From: Sulfuritalea sp.
GTDB taxonomy: Bacteria > Pseudomonadota > Gammaproteobacteria > Burkholderiales > Rhodocyclaceae
Assembly (NCBI GenBank): GCA_023229685.1
Contig: JALNYT010000001.1
Span: 682,001-746,000, forward strand
DNA length: 64,000 nt
Direction of reading: 5' to 3'
Positions 44,545 through 52,226 of the stretch are shown piece after piece. Both the position numbers and the translations under genes were made by a program. Every line of letters begins with the position of its first letter. The stretch's first letter is position 1. The notes under the pieces were generated by a model that saw only the letters and a list, made by a program, of their open reading frames with translations, had not been told where the DNA came from and did not search any database.

Positions 44545-44708
44545 CTCATTCTATTGACGCCCCAATCCGCCACATTTGACCGGCCGGGCGATCGATTATC
44601 GACAAGGAAAGCTCCATGCACATGAGGTGACTCGGTGCATACGAAACCAAGACGCGGCGCCGTACCGTCAGCGCCGACTCTTGGGCTTCCCTCGCTACGG
44701 AGATGCCG
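44545..44708 (+). repeat. ~160-bp direct repeat, right copy flanking the TA genes
   Basis: Same block order as 43701-43877: CAATCCGCCACAT, GACCGGCCGGGCGATCGATT, GTGCATACGAAACCAAGACG and GTACCGTCAGCGCCGACTCT. Small gaps and substitutions separate the copies. The rest of 44485-44858 holds no gene; a further inverted VGAG word is at 44750-44774, just before metG. Confidence 0.85.
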
Positions 44709-44749
44709 GGTCTCGCCCCGGCAACGGCCGTCGAGCGACCGCATGCCCA

Positions 44750-44774
44750 GGAGTCGGCGCTGGCGACACGGCGG
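44750..44774 (-). repeat. Dispersed VGAG-word repeat, inverted partner of 44656
   Basis: GGAGTCGGCGCTGGCGACAC then GGCGG. With 44656-44682 it makes an imperfect inverted repeat enclosing about 70 bp. Confidence 0.6.
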
Positions 44775-44858
44775 CTTAAGCCCGGCAACCACCCCGCCCC
44801 GGTACAATGCACCCCTTGAGATGCGGCCGCCGCCGCCAGCACCCGGAAAGACCGTGTC

Positions 44859-47027
44859 ATGACCCGCAAGATCCTCCTTACCGCCGCCCTGCCGTATGCC
44901 AACGGCGCGATCCATCTCGGCCATCTGGTCGAGTACATCCAGACCGATATCTGGACCCGCTTCCAGAAAATGCGCGGCCACGAATGCTGGTTCGTCTGCG
45001 CCGACGACACCCACGGCACGCCGATCATGCTGCGCGCGGAAAAGGAAGGCATCACGCCGGAGCAACTGATCGAGCGGGTGCACGCCGAACATTCCCGCGA
45101 TTTCGCCGGCTTCCATGTCGCCTTCGACAATTACTACACCACCCATTCGGACGAAACGCGCCACTATTCCGAAGACATCTTCGCCAAGCTCAAGGCCGCC
45201 GGCCTGATCGAGATCCGCTCGATCGAGCAGTACTACGATCCGGTCAAGCTGATGTTCCTGCCCGACCGCTTCATCAAGGGCGAGTGCCCGAAGTGCGGCG
45301 CCAAGGACCAGTACGGCGACGCCTGCGAATCCTGCGGCGCGGCCTATGCGCCGACCGACCTGAAGAATCCCTACTCGGCGGTGTCGGGCGCACCACCGGT
45401 GCTGAAGTCCTCCGACCACTACTTCTTCAAGCTCTCCGATCCGCGCTGCCAGGACTTCCTGCGGCAGTGGACGCAGCAGGAAGAACGCCTGCAACCGGAG
45501 GCCGCCAACAAGCTGCAGGAATGGCTGGGCGCGCCCGGCGAAAGCAAGCTCACCGACTGGGACATCTCGCGCGATGCCCCCTACTTCGGCTTCGAGATCC
45601 CCGGCGACAACGGGAAAAGTACCGGCAAGTACTTCTACGTCTGGCTCGACGCGCCGATCGGCTACATGGGCTCGTTCAAGAACTTCTGCGACAAGAAGGG
45701 GCTCGATTTCGACGAGTTCTGGGGCAAGGATTCGACGGCCGAGCTGTACCACTTCATCGGCAAGGATATCCTCTATTTCCACGCCCTGTTCTGGCCGGCG
45801 GAACTGGCGCATGCCGGCTACCGGACGCCGACCAAAGTCTTCGCCCACGGCTTCCTGACCGTCGACGGCGCCAAGATGTCGAAGTCGCGCGGCACCTTCA
45901 TCACCGCCGAGTCCTACCTGACGCAGGGGCTCAATCCGGAATGGCTGCGCTACTACTTCGCCGCCAAGCTCAACGGCAGCATGGAAGACATCGACCTCAA
46001 TCTCGAGGACTTCACCCAGCGCGTCAATTCCGACCTGATCGGCAAGTACATCAACATCGCCAGCCGCGCGGCGGGATTCATCGCGAAACGTTTTGATGGC
46101 AAGCTGCAGCGGGAGCACGTCAGCGCCCGATTCAAAGCGGAATTGCCGGGATTGATGGAGGCTGCGGATGAAATCGCCGGGTATTACGAGGTGCGCGACT
46201 ACGCCCGCGGCATGCGCTGCGTGATGGCGCTGGCCGACCGGATCAATCAGTATGTGGACAAGAATCAGCCCTGGGTGCTGGCCAAGCAGGAAGGCCAGGA
46301 AGCCAAATTGCACGAGGTGTGCTCGCTGCTGATCAACGCCTTCCGCCTGTTGACGATCTATCTGAAGCCGGTGCTGCCCAAGCTGGCGCAACGCGCCGAG
46401 GAATTCCTCAATGTCGCCCCGCTGCACTGGGCCGATGCCGGACATCTGTTGCCGATCGCCCACCCGATCAGCGACTACGAGCACCTGATGCAGCGCATCG
46501 ACGCGAAGCAGATCGACTCACTGATCGCCGCCAACCGCGAGTCGCTGGAGCCGACCGCCGCAGCGCCAGCGCCGTCCCCGGGGATACCGCTGCGCATAAC
46601 TGTTGCCGAGCCGCATTCGCCGCAGCGTCACGCCCAGCACCAACAACACAGCGAGGACATCGTGCAAGCGCAGACCAGCCCCGTGGAACCGACTATCTCG
46701 ATCGACGATTTCAGCAAGGTCGACCTGCGCATCGCCCGCATCGCCGACGCACAGCATGTCGAAGGCGCCGACAAGCTGATCCGCCTCACGCTCGATCTCG
46801 GCGAGGGTGAGACACGCAACGTATTCGCCGGCATCAAGTCGGCCTACGATCCGGCGCAACTGGTCGGGCGGCTCACGGTGATGGTGGCCAATCTCGCCCC
46901 GCGCAAGATGAAATTCGGCATCAGCGAAGGGATGGTGCTGGCCGCCTCGGACAGCGACGGCAAGTCGCCCGGCCTGTTCCTGCTCTCGCCCGACAGCGGC
47001 GCCCAGCCGGGCATGCGGGTGAAGTAA
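44859..47027 (+). CDS. metG: Methionyl-tRNA synthetase with C-terminal tRNA-binding domain
   Basis: A 722-residue class I synthetase. The HIGH motif is in ALPYANGAIHLGHLVEYIQT, the zinc knuckle is CPKCGAKDQYGDACESCG, and the KMSKS loop is DGAKMSKSRGTF. The C-terminal EMAP/Trbp-type domain begins ISIDDFSKVDLRIARIADA (about residue 610). The linker between anticodon and C-terminal domains holds SPGIPLRITVAE (about residues 571-582), encoded by the 42-bp element shared with bioF. A flexible linker tolerates such an insert. The stop overlaps the acyP start by one base. Confidence 0.96.
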   Translation: MTRKILLTAALPYANGAIHLGHLVEYIQTDIWTRFQKMRGHECWFVCADDTHGTPIMLRAEKEGITPEQLIERVHAEHSRDFAGFHVAFDNYYTTHSDETRHYSEDIFAKLKAAGLIEIRSIEQYYDPVKLMFLPDRFIKGECPKCGAKDQYGDACESCGAAYAPTDLKNPYSAVSGAPPVLKSSDHYFFKLSDPRCQDFLRQWTQQEERLQPEAANKLQEWLGAPGESKLTDWDISRDAPYFGFEIPGDNGKSTGKYFYVWLDAPIGYMGSFKNFCDKKGLDFDEFWGKDSTAELYHFIGKDILYFHALFWPAELAHAGYRTPTKVFAHGFLTVDGAKMSKSRGTFITAESYLTQGLNPEWLRYYFAAKLNGSMEDIDLNLEDFTQRVNSDLIGKYINIASRAAGFIAKRFDGKLQREHVSARFKAELPGLMEAADEIAGYYEVRDYARGMRCVMALADRINQYVDKNQPWVLAKQEGQEAKLHEVCSLLINAFRLLTIYLKPVLPKLAQRAEEFLNVAPLHWADAGHLLPIAHPISDYEHLMQRIDAKQIDSLIAANRESLEPTAAAPAPSPGIPLRITVAEPHSPQRHAQHQQHSEDIVQAQTSPVEPTISIDDFSKVDLRIARIADAQHVEGADKLIRLTLDLGEGETRNVFAGIKSAYDPAQLVGRLTVMVANLAPRKMKFGISEGMVLAASDSDGKSPGLFLLSPDSGAQPGMRVK
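46566..46607 (-). repeat. 42-bp element in metG linker (inverted copy of bioF element)
   Basis: CCAGCGCCGTCCCCGGGGAT through GCATAACTGTTGCC. It is complementary to 39015-39056 with two mismatches. The opposite reading direction still leaves an open frame, giving SPGIPLRITVA in MetG and TVMRSGIPGV in BioF. Confidence 0.85.
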
Positions 47028-47299
47028 TGCAAGTTCGCCGCCTGGTGATCAGCGGCCTGGTTCAAGGCGTCGGCTTCCGCTATGCGATGGCGGCGCAGGC
47101 GCGCCTGCTGGGCGTGAACGGCTGGGTGCGGAACCGCCGCGATGGCAGCGTCGAGGCCATGATCGCCGGCCATGCCGAGCAGGTCGAAGAAATGCTGGCA
47201 TGGAGCCGCATCGGCCCGGGCGGCGCCGCGGTCGACAATGTCATGGTTGAAACCGCCAGCGGCGAATATACGGACTTCGAATTGCGGCCGACCGCTTGA
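47027..47299 (+). CDS. acyP: Acylphosphatase
   Basis: A 90-residue enzyme hydrolysing acyl-phosphates. VQGVGFRYAMAAQARLLGVN holds the catalytic Arg, and GWVRNRRDGSVEAMIAG holds the conserved Asn. The usual family length is about 90. The ATG shares one base with the metG stop (TAATG), so translation is coupled. Confidence 0.92.
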   Translation: MQVRRLVISGLVQGVGFRYAMAAQARLLGVNGWVRNRRDGSVEAMIAGHAEQVEEMLAWSRIGPGGAAVDNVMVETASGEYTDFELRPTA

Positions 47300-47361
47300 A
47301 TGGCGGCAAATCGCCACTATCTAAATGGACTTTCCCCCAATCACTATCTAAGGAGCTCCAC

Positions 47362-47958
47362 ATGTCCGTACTCGTTGGCAAACAAGCCCCCGACTTCACC
47401 GCGACCGCGGTTTTCGGCAACAATGAAATCAAGGATCTGAAGCTGTCTTCCCTCCGCGGCAAGCACGTCGTGCTGTTTTTCTATCCGCTCGATTTCACTT
47501 TCGTCTGTCCGTCGGAACTGATCGCCTTCGATCATCGTCTGGACGAATTCAAGAAGCGCGGCGTCGAAGTGATCGGCTGCTCGATCGACTCCCAATTCAC
47601 GCACCTGGCATGGAAGAACACGCCGGTGAACAACGGCGGCATCGGTCAGGTCGGTTACCCGCTGGTGGCCGACATCAATCACGCCATCTGCCAGGCCTAC
47701 GACGTCGAGGCAGCCGGCGGCGTGGCCTTCCGCGGCTCATTCCTGATCGACAAGGCCGGCGTGGTGCAGCACCAGGTGGTGAACAACCTGCCGCTGGGGC
47801 GCAACATCGACGAAATGCTGCGCATGATCGACGCCCTGCAATTCACCGAAGAACACGGCGAGGTCTGCCCCGCCGGCTGGCAGAAGGGCGAGAAGGGCAT
47901 GAACGCCTCGACCGAAGGCGTCGCCAAGTACCTGGCCGAAAACGCCGCCGCCCTCTAA
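47362..47958 (+). CDS. Typical 2-Cys peroxiredoxin (AhpC/Prx)
   Basis: A 198-residue peroxidase. The peroxidatic Cys is in YPLDFTFVCPSELIAFD and the resolving Cys in HGEVCPAGWQKGEKGM. GVAFRGSFLIDKAGVVQHQV and the length of about 200 fit the typical 2-Cys class. AAGGAGCTCCAC gives a strong ribosome site for ATG 47362. An intrinsic terminator follows. The reductant is probably thioredoxin, as no AhpF gene adjoins it. Confidence 0.93.
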   Translation: MSVLVGKQAPDFTATAVFGNNEIKDLKLSSLRGKHVVLFFYPLDFTFVCPSELIAFDHRLDEFKKRGVEVIGCSIDSQFTHLAWKNTPVNNGGIGQVGYPLVADINHAICQAYDVEAAGGVAFRGSFLIDKAGVVQHQVVNNLPLGRNIDEMLRMIDALQFTEEHGEVCPAGWQKGEKGMNASTEGVAKYLAENAAAL

Positions 47959-47986
47959 CAAAGCCGCATCCGGGCGCCAGTCAGCG

Positions 47987-48018
47987 AGCCGCTCCCCCTT
48001 TTCGGGAGCGGCTTTTTA
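47987..48018 (+). terminator. Rho-independent terminator after the peroxiredoxin gene
   Basis: AGCCGCTCCC (47987-47996) pairs with GGGAGCGGCT (48004-48013) over a short loop and is followed by TTTTA. Confidence 0.85.
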
Positions 48019-48276
48019 TTGGCGCCGCCGGTTCAAGTCGTTGCGGGCGCTGAGCCGGATGCCGACTCCGTATCAAGAATGTCAGCGGTAATTCCGCCAT
48101 AAATCGAAAGGACCTTCATCCCCTGCCGGCGAAGCCGCAAACAGCGCGATGGCCCTGATGATGGCACTTTGTCATTCACCCGCCTGGCATCGGAATGTGG
48201 TTATTTCCAGACCACAGGCGCTGCAAAATCGTATTTTCCCTTGTCACCCAAGGTGGAAACAGGCATATTCCCTGCC
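48019..48276 (+). other. Gap before the FeeM-like gene
   Basis: About 260 bp after the terminator. No gene is supported; an in-frame extension upstream to a TTG at 48169 is possible. It presumably holds the promoter of the downstream gene, but no box is assigned. Confidence 0.4.
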
Positions 48277-48999
48277 ATGCCCTTGAAAACCCCAACCCAG
48301 CCCGGCCTTCGCGAACGCCTGTCGTTCGTAGTGCGTTGCGTACGTGACGAAGCAGAACTGGCGAAAGCCGTATCAATCCGCCGCAGTGCCTATGGGCGCC
48401 ATGTCCCGGAGCTCGCGGCGCGATTTGCCGCTCCCGAGCCCAGTGACCTGGATGGCAGCAGTCGTGTCCTGGTGGCCTTGTCGAAACTAGATGGTGCACC
48501 CCTCGGCAGCATGCGCTTTCGTACCAACCAGAACCACCCCTTGGATCTCGAACACTCCGTGCGCTTGCCCGGCGAGCTCTCGGACAGGGTGCTGGCGGAA
48601 GCGACACGCCTCGCAGTCACCCAGGCGGCCGAAGGCCGGGTGGTCAAGGCAATGCTCATGAAGAGCATGTTCCTGTATTGCGAAGCGAGCGGGGTCGACT
48701 GCATGGTGGTGACTGCGCGACACCCGATGGACCGCTTTTACAACTGGCTGCTGTTCGAGGATGTTTTCCCCGAAGGCGGCTTCATTCCCATGGCCCATGT
48801 CGGCATGATTCCACACCGGGTCATGAGCTGCGACCTGATCGCCACCAAGCGCCGCTGGCTCGAGTGCGACCACCCCTGGTACTCGCTGTTTTTCAGGACG
48901 CAGCATCCGGACATCGAATTGGCTCCTGCCGCCGCTGTCGGCGCCGGCCATGATCACGATAGAGACGAGGAAACGCATCTGTCCTTGGCTGAAAGCTGA
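48277..48999 (+). CDS. FeeM-like N-acyl amino acid synthase (GNAT fold)
   Basis: About 240 residues from ATG 48277. FVVRCVRDEAELAKAVSIRR then LGSMRFRTNQNHPLDLEHSV, then DRVLAEATRLAVTQAA and YCEASGVDCMVVTARHPMDR, and FEDVFPEGGFIPMAHVGMIP, resemble FeeM and autoinducer-synthase-like acyltransferases of the GNAT superfamily. Such enzymes join fatty acyl-ACP to an amino acid. The acyl substrate is unknown. The next gene encodes a c-di-GMP turnover protein, which hints at a signalling link. The assignment is by pattern only. Confidence 0.55.
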   Translation: MPLKTPTQPGLRERLSFVVRCVRDEAELAKAVSIRRSAYGRHVPELAARFAAPEPSDLDGSSRVLVALSKLDGAPLGSMRFRTNQNHPLDLEHSVRLPGELSDRVLAEATRLAVTQAAEGRVVKAMLMKSMFLYCEASGVDCMVVTARHPMDRFYNWLLFEDVFPEGGFIPMAHVGMIPHRVMSCDLIATKRRWLECDHPWYSLFFRTQHPDIELAPAAAVGAGHDHDRDEETHLSLAES

Positions 49000-49071
49000 G
49001 ACACACGCGCTGGCGGAGTCCGAGGGGATGGCCGTGAAGTGCCGCAAACGACCGCCGACGGATGTGGAGAA

Positions 49072-52059
49072 ATGAGGCCACGAACCCGGCGCCTGTTGCT
49101 GCTCACCTCCCGCGAACTGCTGCGAGGCTTCCTCCGTCGTAACACCCGCTGGCTCAGCCGGCTTTCATTCATCGGCATTCCAGTCGTTCTCGCTGGCGTC
49201 ATGCTGCTGGCGCTGTTCGCCTGGGAATCGGATAGCGCCGTCCGCGAACCTGCCGGCCTGCCATTTGGCGCGATGGCTTTCGTTCCCGACGACGGCCAGA
49301 TGCAGCCGGCCGAAGCGCGCCAGGCGCTACGCGGCGTCCGCCCGGTCACGTCCTTCGACACCCAGCTGTCCGAAGCGCCGGTCTGGTTCGCGTTCACGCC
49401 GCCCGTGCTGGCGTCCGACGCGGTCGGACCGCCGCTGCTGTATTTCCCGTCGCGCCATGCGCGGACGCTCGCCTGCTGGCACGGCGCGGCATTGGCGCCA
49501 CTCGGGACGGTAACGCGTTCCGCGGTCAGCGGCGCATTCACCGTCGCCAATTCCGGATTCGCCACCACCGGCATTGACCTGTCGGGGGCTCCCATCATCT
49601 GCCGCGCCACCTTCGTCGGTCCGGCCCGGCTCTCCGTCACGGCATGGACAGCGGCTGACTTCGACCAGGCGCTGCGGTCGTTCGCGACCGACATGGGCCT
49701 GCTCGAAGGCGGTCTGACGGTACTTGCCGTATTCATGCTGCTGGCCGCCCTGGTCAACCGCGAACCGCTTTATGTCGTGTTTGCCGCCTGGCTCATCGTC
49801 AATGCGCGGCTTGGCGCAAATTCCACCGGCTGGGATATGGTCTGGCTTGGTCATCAGGTGCCCAGCGCATGGCTGGACGGGATGCGGAAAATGATTTTTG
49901 CGAGCAACTTTCCGCTGACGGTTTACCTGTTCACCAGGCTGTTTCAGGTCGACCTGCGCAAAGTCGGCAACCGCACCCTGCTGAATGTGCTCGAACTGCT
50001 CTACCTGCCGATGTTCGCCGCCGCGCTGCTGCTGCCCTATCGTCATTTCCTGCCCGTGCTGTGGATCGGCGCCTTCGTCGGCTACGGCATCATCGTCTAT
50101 CTGTTAGCACGCATTCTGCTGGTTTCGCAGTCCCGCATCGCCCTCTGGTTCACCGCCTCGCTGGTGGTCACCGCGGTCGCCGGTTTCGCCGAAGTGATCA
50201 AGGCGATGTTCGGTCTGCCCGGCCCGATACCTTACGTCAACAGCGTCACCGCCGCGCTCAGCTCGGGCCTGCTGGTGGCCATCGCGCTGGCTGAGCAGAT
50301 GCGCAGTGAACGATCGGGCCGCGAGGAGGCCGAGGGGGCCCTGCGGAAAACCTATGACCAGGTTCCAGTGGCTTTCTTCACTGCCGACGCGACCGGGCAA
50401 ATTCTGCGCGGCAACCCGGCCCTTGGTCGCCTTCTCGGCCAGCAGACGCTGGACGGCAAAGCCCGCTGGCAAAAGCTCTTCGAGCCCGGGACATGGGAAT
50501 CGATCAGATCGACGCTGGCCGAAAGCCCGCGTGCGCAATTGCGCTTCCAGTCAATCACCCAGGATGCGTGGTACGAGGTGCGGGCTTCAATCGGAGACGG
50601 ACTGATCGAGGGATCGATCGAGGACATCACCGAATCCGTGACTGCCAACCGCAAGTTGATGTATCTGGCCGACCACGACCAGCTGACGGGCGCGCTGAGC
50701 CGGCGCGCGATCGAGCAGGCGCTGCGCGGCGCGATCAGATCCGCCCGCCCGCAGACGCCTGCCACTCTGGCCTACATGGACCTGGATCGCTTCAAGACCA
50801 TCAACGATCTTTTCGGGCACACCGCTGGTGACGAGGTACTGCGTCAATTTTGTGCCTGCGTTGTCAAGTCGCTCGGGGGCGACCATTTGCTCGGCCGCAT
50901 TGGCGGTGATGAGTTTCTGATCCTGTTTAATGGCCTGTCATTGGCGGAAGCGGGGGCCAAATGTCGCGAACTGGTCGATCAAATCGACGGCAGTTCGTTT
51001 CGGGTGCAAGACCTGGCTTTCCGTATCGGCGTGTCCTTCGGTGCGGTGGAGGTCACGGCCGGGCTTGATGTGACGGATCTGATCTCCGCCGCCGACCGCG
51101 CCTGTCGCGAGGCCAAGCGCAATTTCATTGTCGGTCATGTCGTTACCTACGGCGCGGATGCGCCCGCGTTTCAGGAGCATGAGGAAGAACGGGCGCTGGT
51201 GGCCCGTCTTACGCCGGAACAAGCACCAAAATTCCTCGCCATCGCGATGCAGCCGATCATGTCGCTGAGCGATCCCTTTGGTGCGCTGGATTTCGAAGTG
51301 CTGCTGCGGGCACGCGCGCCGGACGGCACGGTGATGCCCGCGGCGCGAGTGATCGCGGTCGCCGAGGCGCATGGTCGCGTCGGGGTGATTGATCGATGGG
51401 TGCTGCGCGAGGTGCTGGAATGGCTCGACACCAATCTCGCACAACTCACCACCACCCGTTTTGTGACCATGAATTTCTCCGGCGCCTCGATCAATGACGA
51501 GCAGTTCATGGCCGACGCCTATGCCATGCTGCGTGCCCATCCGCGTGCCGCCAGCCGCCTTTGCGCGGAGATCACCGAAGGAGTCGCCTTGCGCGACTTC
51601 GGGCAAACGCGGCGGGTGATCGAACGACTGCGCGAGTTGGACGTGAAACTGGCACTGGACGACTTCGGCGCCGGCTACACATCGTTCATGTACCTCAGTG
51701 ACCTCCAGGCGGATGTCATCAAGATCGACGGCGCGATCGTCGAATCAGCGGCCCGCCACCCATCGCGCCTGTCAATCGTGCAAGCCATCAGCGATCTGTC
51801 GCGCAATCTTGGCATGCGCTCGATTGCAGAATGGGTCGAGGACGCAGCAACCCTGCGCGCCATGGCCGAAGTCGGCATCGACTACATCCAGGGCTTCGGC
51901 ATCGCGAAGCCGATGGCACCGGCAGAGATCCTGCTGGGCCGTCATGCCGCGCACTGGATCAGCGATCCCGCAATGAGGACGGCACTGGTCGAAATCCAGA
52001 CGAACCGCACGGTGGTCGACGATGGCGTCACCTTCAGCACCGGCAAGAGCCTGCACTAG
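49072..52059 (+). CDS. 7TM-PAS-GGDEF-EAL cyclic di-GMP protein
   Basis: About 995 residues. An N-terminal helix (IGIPVVLAGVMLLALFAWES), a periplasmic 7TMR-DISM-like domain to about residue 200, seven helices to about residue 415, a PAS domain, then GGDEF (GRIGGDEFLILF, intact) and EAL. EAL residues are kept: FEVLLR (EVL), TMNFSGAS, AEITEG, LALDDFGAGYTSF and VIKIDG, with IAEWVED near the end. The RxxD inhibitory site is not evident. Both synthesis and hydrolysis of c-di-GMP are possible. The start at 49072 follows GGAG closely; GTG 49039 is an alternative. Confidence 0.9.
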   Translation: MRPRTRRLLLLTSRELLRGFLRRNTRWLSRLSFIGIPVVLAGVMLLALFAWESDSAVREPAGLPFGAMAFVPDDGQMQPAEARQALRGVRPVTSFDTQLSEAPVWFAFTPPVLASDAVGPPLLYFPSRHARTLACWHGAALAPLGTVTRSAVSGAFTVANSGFATTGIDLSGAPIICRATFVGPARLSVTAWTAADFDQALRSFATDMGLLEGGLTVLAVFMLLAALVNREPLYVVFAAWLIVNARLGANSTGWDMVWLGHQVPSAWLDGMRKMIFASNFPLTVYLFTRLFQVDLRKVGNRTLLNVLELLYLPMFAAALLLPYRHFLPVLWIGAFVGYGIIVYLLARILLVSQSRIALWFTASLVVTAVAGFAEVIKAMFGLPGPIPYVNSVTAALSSGLLVAIALAEQMRSERSGREEAEGALRKTYDQVPVAFFTADATGQILRGNPALGRLLGQQTLDGKARWQKLFEPGTWESIRSTLAESPRAQLRFQSITQDAWYEVRASIGDGLIEGSIEDITESVTANRKLMYLADHDQLTGALSRRAIEQALRGAIRSARPQTPATLAYMDLDRFKTINDLFGHTAGDEVLRQFCACVVKSLGGDHLLGRIGGDEFLILFNGLSLAEAGAKCRELVDQIDGSSFRVQDLAFRIGVSFGAVEVTAGLDVTDLISAADRACREAKRNFIVGHVVTYGADAPAFQEHEEERALVARLTPEQAPKFLAIAMQPIMSLSDPFGALDFEVLLRARAPDGTVMPAARVIAVAEAHGRVGVIDRWVLREVLEWLDTNLAQLTTTRFVTMNFSGASINDEQFMADAYAMLRAHPRAASRLCAEITEGVALRDFGQTRRVIERLRELDVKLALDDFGAGYTSFMYLSDLQADVIKIDGAIVESAARHPSRLSIVQAISDLSRNLGMRSIAEWVEDAATLRAMAEVGIDYIQGFGIAKPMAPAEILLGRHAAHWISDPAMRTALVEIQTNRTVVDDGVTFSTGKSLH

Positions 52060-52226
52060 GGCCTCAACGTTGCGGGCATTGCCGAATCGGGGAAATATGT
52101 CACCCGATCAACCGGCCAGCGTGCCGACGAAACCAACCGCGCCTTAGCCGCGCCCCGGCTGCCAGGCCTGCAAGCCGGCTTTGCCGAGCCGCCGTTGGCC
52201 GCTACGGCCCATGTCATAATGAACCG

